NCBI GenBank assembly: GCA_003116875.1
Contig: BCKT01000009.1
Location: forward strand, 558,001-622,000
Origin: Takashimella koratensis
Taxonomy: Eukaryota > Basidiomycota > Tremellomycetes > Trichosporonales > Tetragoniomycetaceae
DNA length: 64,000 bases
Direction: 5' to 3'
Below, one piece after another: positions 58,577-64,000 of the stretch (positions within the stretch are counted from its first letter, which is position 1; the number at the start of each line of letters is the position of its first letter). The position numbers and the translations under genes are program-made. The notes under the pieces are model-generated. The model did no database searches. It was not told the origin of the DNA and saw only the letters and a list, made by a program, of their open reading frames with translations.

Positions 58577-60208
58577 ATGGCAGCACCCAAGCGCAAATCC
58601 ACCTCTCGGGCGGCTCCTCGTCCCTCCCGATCCACCCTTTCCCTCTCTCCGACTTCAAGCCTCTCCTCTCTCCATCTTCGTCCTCTTGTTCCTTCCCATA
58701 ATCCTCGTTCTCGCTCCAAGCCCCGTGCTTCCACTTCCACTCGCCACCAAGACCGGGATGGGGACCGGGATCGCGACCCTGACCTGGAGCACTCGCTCCG
58801 TTCTTCTCTTCCCCTGCACGAGACTCGGACGGAGCGTCCTCGCAACCAGCGAGGTCGTAGCGAGCCCTTCCTCGACCGTCGTCCGGCACTCGCTACCGAC
58901 GATCCCAGCGAGTCTGACTCTCTTACCATTTCTGAATCCGCGTCAGACGTCGAAGCTCCTCTCAAGGACGAACACGAAGACAGGTACAACAAGCGCGCTC
59001 GAAGACAGAGCGATATCACCACTTACCGACCATCGAGGAGACAGCATACTCCCGAGTTCGCCAGCGTCACGCCTAGGTACGCGGTCACTGAGAGGAAGCC
59101 GATGAGGGGTAGACCATCGGGCAACTTGCATGATCTGAGCAAAGATGAGCTGGTGAGATTGCTTGAGATGCGAAGTGCCCCGCCGAAAGAGAAAAAGATG
59201 GCGCCGGTGCTGGTGCAGAGGACGGGGAAGGAGGAGAGTGTGCAGGAGGAAGAGGAACTGGATATGGATGCGATCTTTGCAGAGAGCGACGACGAGGAGC
59301 AGCAAGAGCTTCGAGCGAAAGGGTGAGTCAGAACCAATCACTCGCTAGGCTCTGCACATGATCGAGTTAGACCGTAGGCTAACATCGTGACTGCCATCAT
59401 CAGAGACGAGATCTACGAGCAGCTCAAGAGTAAGCATTTGAACCGGTGTAGGAATGACCTTGTAGCTGACCCTAATTGTAGACGCATACCAACGATTCTC
59501 TGCCGAGTCACAGCAGGACATATCCAACTCTCTCGGCCGGATCGGCGAGGCCATCGAGACGACTATGGCTCCGTTCGAAAGCGATCAGATCCTGTGAGTG
59601 TCCTTTCACCTGGCCTCGTCACTTTCCTTCAATGCAACTGGGAGAGGATGGTGTGCTGAGTCATGTACAGGGTCCAGCTTGAGCTGTGGCTCGATGCCGA
59701 GGGGAAAGCGATGGACAGTCTCAAGGATACCGTGCAGAAAACCAATCAAGCTCTCACGGCCAGTCGGGTAAGTGCAACAGGTGTCATTGCTCAGGTGAAG
59801 GACGAGGCTGATTTAAGGGTAGGAGAAGGTAGTCGCTGCTCTCGCAAGGATTGAGCATGCTGAAGAGGCGAAGAAAAACATTGTGGAGAAAGGGAAGAAG
59901 GAGTTTGCAGAGGCCGGTGAGTTGGTGTTTACCCTCTACGAAGAGCTCTTGCAGCAATGGAATGGGTGGAGCTGACAGGAATTGTAGAGACTAAACACAC
60001 CGCGCAGCTGCAGAGGATGATGGACGAGATCCAGGCTGTCCGTAAGAGACATCTGAACAAGGCAAGTAGACTTCCACGAACCCCTTCACCCTCGATCTAA
60101 CGCCGCTGACACTGTTTCGAACAGTACAAGAAGGCGACAGACCCGGAACGTATCAACAAACAGATCAACCAACTCACCAGGATGGTCATGAAAGAGAGAG
60201 GCATGTGA
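58577..60208 (+). CDS. Unknown protein: disordered N-terminus plus coiled-coil C-terminus
   Basis: Seven exons (58577-59322, 59404-59429, 59482-59593, 59671-59767, 59823-59916, 59988-60061, 60125-60208) give 410 aa. Residues 1-190 are Ser/Arg/Pro-rich and basic. A short helix KDELVRLLEMR, an acidic stretch (EEEELDMDAIFAESDDEEQQ) and then about 160 residues of helical coiled-coil follow. The C-terminal helix is basic and ends LTRMVMKERGM. The mix of a basic disordered tail and a coiled coil suggests a nuclear scaffold or chromosome-associated protein, but no family is recognised. The last intron (60062-60124) uses a GCAAGT donor; a GT alternative upstream would break the frame. I chose ATG 58577 because it follows a C-rich leader. 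Confidence 0.75.
60062..60124 (+). other. Non-canonical GC-AG intron
   Basis: Donor AAG|GCAAGT, branch-like CTGAC and acceptor GAACAG, 63 nt. Without removal the frame meets TAA at 60098-60100; with removal it continues in frame to a helical C-terminus. GC-AG introns are a known minor class with exactly this strong GCAAGT donor. Confidence 0.7.
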
Positions 60209-60571
60209 TTGGGTCTACTAGGGGAATGACGATTGAACGCAAGAAGAGGTCATCGATTGCAGTGTTTGGTTTCTCTGTGATTATTATGACTGCGTTCTGA
60301 TTCTGAGATTCTGTACATATCTGAAACGATTTCTCTGTAAAGTCGAGCCCCGGTCATCTACCACCAACCTTCAGACGGCGTACATCGCCCCATTTGTGAA
60401 AGAATATCACGAGAGGCGCTCAAATAGTCGATAGTGTACATACAATGCGTAACTACCACAAGTATCGTTCAGCTTTCCTCTCCATGCAGATAAATCTGTG
60501 TTTAGTATGATACAACATCTCATCGTTCTACCGTGCCTCCTGATCTGTTGCTTGTCGTAACTGATAGTGCT
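60209..60571. other. Convergent spacer between coiled-coil gene and MCP1-like gene
   Basis: 360 bases with both transcript ends, AT-richer than its flanks. No gene is seen. Confidence 0.45.
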
Positions 60572-61550
60572 CTAGCGTAAATATGTTGCCCATGGCGCCG
60601 AGGCAAAGACCGCATCGTGCCTCCTCGTAGCGAACGTTCCGATCGCGTCCGCCTCGTATGCCATTCGAGTGAGACCGAGGGCCGTGAGGCCCGTGATCAG
60701 CGCCACGATTCCACGAAGTCCAATTTTCCTCCCTTTCCCAATCTTCCTCTTCCCATTGATTTCGTCCCCTTCCTTCATTTCAGACCCACCATCTCCACTA
60801 ACTCCGCCTCCACCACGAGTGCCATCGGCACTAGAACCACCCTTACTCCCTCCCTTGATCCGTTTAACCCATCTCAGGACCTTCATCCCACCAACCAACC
60901 CATGCCATACCCCCACAGCAACCAAGACGACGTACCCGACCCCCATCCATATCCTTGTCCGTGTCGCGTAGCCCGCAAACTCGTACCCGAATTCACTCGG
61001 ACTCAGGGCGTGAATAGGCGCGGAGGGTGATTGAGGTAAGATTCGATGGAGGAGGAAGTGAGGAAGAGTCAAAGGGATCAAGATGTATCCGAGTAGTTGG
61101 TGTGTCGTGACTCGGACGGAAGGGATACGAAGGGAGGGAATCCAGGACGAGGTGGATGAGGAGGATGTTGGTGGAGGTGTGGTTGATGAGAAAGTAATGA
61201 TGAGACGACGGAGGACGGAGGAGAGGATGTGAATGAGGAGAGGAGCAACGACGACCACCGGTTCAAGAGGGAGATAATATTCCCTTGCGATCATCTAAGC
61301 GAGGTCGTATCAGTGTGTTACCAGCTATCAGTGACGAAGTAGCTAGTGAACCAGAACCCCTTAGCCAAGTGGGACCACTCACCATGACCCCATCAGCGGC
61401 GCGAGTCCCACCAACCGCCGCGGCGAGAGGGGAAACCAAGTGCGCGCCTAGGAAGACGGAGAAGACGAGCGCCGATGCGTTTTGGGTATGTGTGAGGATG
61501 CGGAGGAGGGACGGGAGCCGCCGCGGTGGACCGGGTCGTGTCACTCCCAT
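60572..61550 (-). CDS. MCP1: Mcp1-like mitochondrial membrane protein (DUF1691)
   Basis: Two exons (61383-61550 and 60572-61294) give 296 aa. Yeast Mcp1 is a mitochondrial outer-membrane protein that recruits the lipid-transfer protein Vps13 and, in excess, rescues loss of ER-mitochondria contacts. The features that point to this family are the first hydrophobic segment with THTQNASALVFSVFLGAHLVSP, the AREYYLPLEPVVVVAPLLIHI stretch across the exon junction, and HQLLGYILIPLTLPHFLLHR. Two more hydrophobic helices follow (GVGYVVLVAVGVWHGLVGG and GIVALITGLTALGL). A Gly/Ser-rich, Lys-rich loop of about 50 residues separates the last two. The Pro-Pro-x-x-P type Vps13 docking motif cannot be assigned with confidence. 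The gene is divergent from CMS1. Confidence 0.78.
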
Positions 61551-61829
61551 GGTGGTTTGTGGTGTTTGTGGTAGATGCGGGAATGGCTGTACTGCTCACT
61601 GAGGGCAGCAATAACAACGAAGCCAAAGTTGAAAGAAATCTCATCTCGGAATGGGGTACGGTCGGATCGCCGATTTGATTCCGTTATCGCTCGGTGTCGC
61701 TTCGGTGGAGGTGGTCGCACGTGGCCCGATGACCTGTAAACGTGGAAAAAAAATGTTTACTCCTTTATCCTACCTACTTGACCCGACTCTGATCCCACCT
61801 CATCTCTTATTCCCACAGCTGAGCACACC
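61551..61829. promoter_or_regulatory. Divergent MCP1 / CMS1 promoter region
   Basis: 280 bases between start codons; includes a short A-rich run near 61746 and a C/T-rich CMS1 leader. No specific site is recognised. Confidence 0.45.
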
Positions 61830-63719
61830 ATGTCGCACGCTGGCCGACGAATGCAGCTCGAGACTGCTTCTCACCCGCACACGCACGGGGGAGGGGACGA
61901 TCTCGACGATGATCTCGAGCTTGACCACGACCTCATCGCCAGCGACGACGACGAGCAATCGCTTGATGTCGATGAAGAGGACGCAATCGAGTTGGGGATA
62001 GATGAAGATGCGGATGGAGAAGGAGCGACGGCAGAAGGGTTTCTGACGGATGAGGAGGAGGTGACGGTGGAGAAGGGAAAGAAGAGGAAGGTTGAAGAGG
62101 AGGCAGAGGGCCAGGGAGAGACGGGGGGTAAGGAGGAAAAGAAGAAGAGGAAGAAGGAAAAGGAGCGCGCGAGGAAGGCCAAGGTGAGTGTAGAGTAGAG
62201 CTTGGGAGGCGGGTTGGACAAGGAGTTGAGATAAGAGGAGAATCAGGTTGGCGGTAGCTCTTGAAGTTGTCCTCGCCTGGCTTCGGGTGGCGGCGAGGAA
62301 CACACATCACCCCAAGCACGTTGATTATCACGCTGACACGTTCCAACCCAACCCTCTCCTCCCACCTCCCCTTTGTCCTCCATCTTTCTCAACTCTCTTC
62401 ATCCACTCAAACCCCCCACAACTGCGTCTTCGTCTCTGCTGTACCACCTTGACCCCGTCCCCACCTCGACTCGACCGTACCCGACCTTCATCTCACTCTA
62501 CGTCGCTCCCCCTCAGCGGCTCGCGGCGGAGAAGGACGAGGTCTCGGCCGCCCCGACTCACCTAAGCCCCTCGGAACTCGCGAGTGTCCTCCTCAAGTCA
62601 CTCAGGGAGACTTTCCCTGCCGCTTCGGCTATGGAGATTGAGGATGTCGCCGTGAGCGGTGAGTCCAGATCTCATTGAGGCTCTTTGATCGCTTCAAGTC
62701 CTCAGATCTCAGTACACCGGGCAGCTTGAGTAGTCTGGTCATTCAAGCATAACCTGGGATCTATGCTGATCTCACATCACACACAGAGGACGCCATACTC
62801 CCACCTCCCGATTACAGCCCCTCCGACCCCTTCCCGCAATCCGAGGGCGAGACCAGCGACGACGACGGTCTTACCGGTCTCCGCGCGCGTGTCGACTCTC
62901 TTCTCAAATCCATGAAGGGAAAGAAGATTCCATCTGCTACACCGTCAATCATTGTTCTTTCCCTGTCCGGCTTGCGGTGCGCAGACGTCGTGCGTGGTGT
63001 GAGGGACGTCAAGGGGCCCGGAGAGGTTGCCAAGGTGAGTAAAGCGCCGGCGACCGTCTGCACCTTATGAACTCCTTGAATCGACGAGTAGGAAAAAGAG
63101 GTGGTGGAAGGGTTAGACTTTGAAGAAGGTAGCTGACACGGTCATAGCTCTTTGCGAAACACCTCAAATTCGCAGACCAGGTCAAGTACCTCGCCAAGAC
63201 CCGGGTATCCGTCGCAGTCGGTACCCCAGCGCGCGTCGGCAAGCTTCTCGCTGAGGGTGAGTGGTGTTTCCTTGACTGAGCCATCGTTTCGTACTCCCTT
63301 TGTTCCTCCACTCGTCCTCCCCCTTTCCCTCGACTATCCGATGCCAAAGCTCCCCTCATACTGGATCTCGTACTGACGTCGCTTCTCTCTCTCTTCACAG
63401 GCGCGATCAAGGTGATCAAAGACTCAGTCGTCCTTCTTGACATCGGACACCGGGATAGCAGTGAGTTGAAGCCTCTTTATACTCACCCGAGACCTACTCC
63501 ACTCCAATCTTCACACCTTCCAAGTTATTTTTGCTTCGGATCTGATCCTGTTGGCGATCGCGATTGGGGAAGAGGACTGACAAGGTCCAACCCCTACCTA
63601 CAGAGAACCGGAGCTTGCTAAACTTGCCCGAAGTCCGGGACGAGCTCTGGAAATCTGTCTTCTCCGGCAAAGCTCGAGAAGTACTCCTTAACGGTGGCGC
63701 ACGGATAGGCGCGTTCTAA
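61830..63719 (+). CDS. CMS1: Cms1-like small-subunit ribosome biogenesis protein
   Basis: Homologue of yeast Cms1 and human CMSS1, associated with 90S pre-ribosomes in the nucleolus. Six exons (61830-62183, 62517-62658, 62787-63034, 63148-63256, 63401-63460, 63604-63719) splice in frame to about 342 aa. The first exon is acidic then Lys-rich (KEEKKKRKKEKERARKAK), like nucleolar proteins. The conserved helicase-like fold follows: SIIVLSLSGLRCADVVRGVR, AKLFAKHLKFADQVKYL, VSVAVGTPARVGKLL, VVLLDIGHRD and NLPEVRDELW. It resembles half of a DEAD-box core but lacks the Walker A and DEAD motifs, as is normal for this family. Intron 1 (333 nt) is unusually long, so an extra small exon in it is possible. 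Confidence 0.88.
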
Positions 63720-64000
63720 ACCATCCTCATCGTCAATCATCCGGACGTTTGTTTGCCTTTCTACACCATACCCGCCCTCATCTCCAACAGATCAGGTCGG
63801 ACCCTTTCTCACGTTGTACCTCGCTACCTTTTCACGTCCGCCTTTAACTCGGACCTTGCCCACCTACACCTACAGAAACTTGCCCTGCGGCCCCAACGCC
63901 TACCTAATATTTGCATCATAACATCATGCGGGTTCAAGTTGTACACTTGGACTGCCCGTCGCAATTATTCATTCATCTGCATCGTAACGAAACCCATTCT
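63720..64000. other. Region after CMS1 to the window end
   Basis: 280 bases, C/T-rich on the plus strand. It holds the CMS1 3' UTR; I see no further gene start. Confidence 0.4.

Noticed and set aside
61871..62346. Minus-strand frames opposite CMS1 exon 1
   Set aside because: They are Ser/Pro/Leu-rich shadows of the acidic/Lys-rich coding strand.
1..64000. CRISPR arrays, transposon termini or viral inserts
   Set aside because: No regularly spaced repeats, terminal inverted repeats, reverse transcriptase or transposase motifs were seen on either strand; the repeats found are short microsatellites.

Overview
The window reads as nuclear DNA of a basidiomycete yeast, most likely a tremellomycete (Cryptococcus/Tremella relatives). 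The signs are GC-rich coding sequence, almost every gene cut by several short introns (mostly 40-80 nt) with GTGAGT/GTAAGT donors and CTNAC-type branch sites, pyrimidine-rich 5' leaders, and proteins that read as tremellomycete orthologues: a Hog1 MAPK with TGY at residues 171-173, a DUF1996/WSC secreted protein and CaaX-terminated G-gamma subunits. I could splice 24 protein genes by hand; most are single-copy housekeeping genes. I saw no rRNA, tRNA, CRISPR array, transposon or viral insert.

Layout. 1-11.4 kb: the N-terminal part of a SulP anion transporter (-, running off the left edge), a DH-PH RhoGEF (+), a large secreted DUF1996 protein with seven WSC domains (+), and the KEOPS subunit CGI121 (+). 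11.6-24.2 kb: COG1 (-), a TTI2-like gene (+), the nuclear pore membrane protein POM152 (-) and mitochondrial PheRS MSF1 (+). 24.2-35.2 kb: HOG1 (-) with a probable 5' UTR intron and about 2 kb of gene-poor DNA upstream, OPA3-like (-), ERG25 (+) and a cytosolic HSP70 (+) with a heat-shock element and TATA box. 35.6-50.2 kb: VPS39 (-), a macrodomain protein with a mitochondrial-type leader (+), an acidic protein with a possible PP1-docking motif (+), an SDR (+) and an F-box-like protein (+). 50.4-63.7 kb: ASE1 (-), phosphatidylserine synthase CHO1 (+), two tandem heterotrimeric G-protein gamma genes (-), an unknown coiled-coil protein with a GC-AG intron (+), MCP1-like (-) and CMS1 (+).

The most notable item is the pair of tandem G-gamma genes at 55440-56009 and 56942-57674. 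Both proteins are short (81 and 84 aa) and spread over four tiny exons. They share intron positions and phases, including a 37-nt second exon and an 8-nt last exon that supplies the final V-M-stop of the CaaX box. Retaining the last intron would give a G-gamma without a prenylation signal in both genes.

Many genes sit in divergent pairs with short shared promoters (COG1/TTI2, POM152/MSF1, OPA3/ERG25, VPS39/macrodomain, ASE1/CHO1, MCP1/CMS1). All functional calls come from reading translated sequence; no database search was run. Exon boundaries were placed by splice-site consensus and reading frame.
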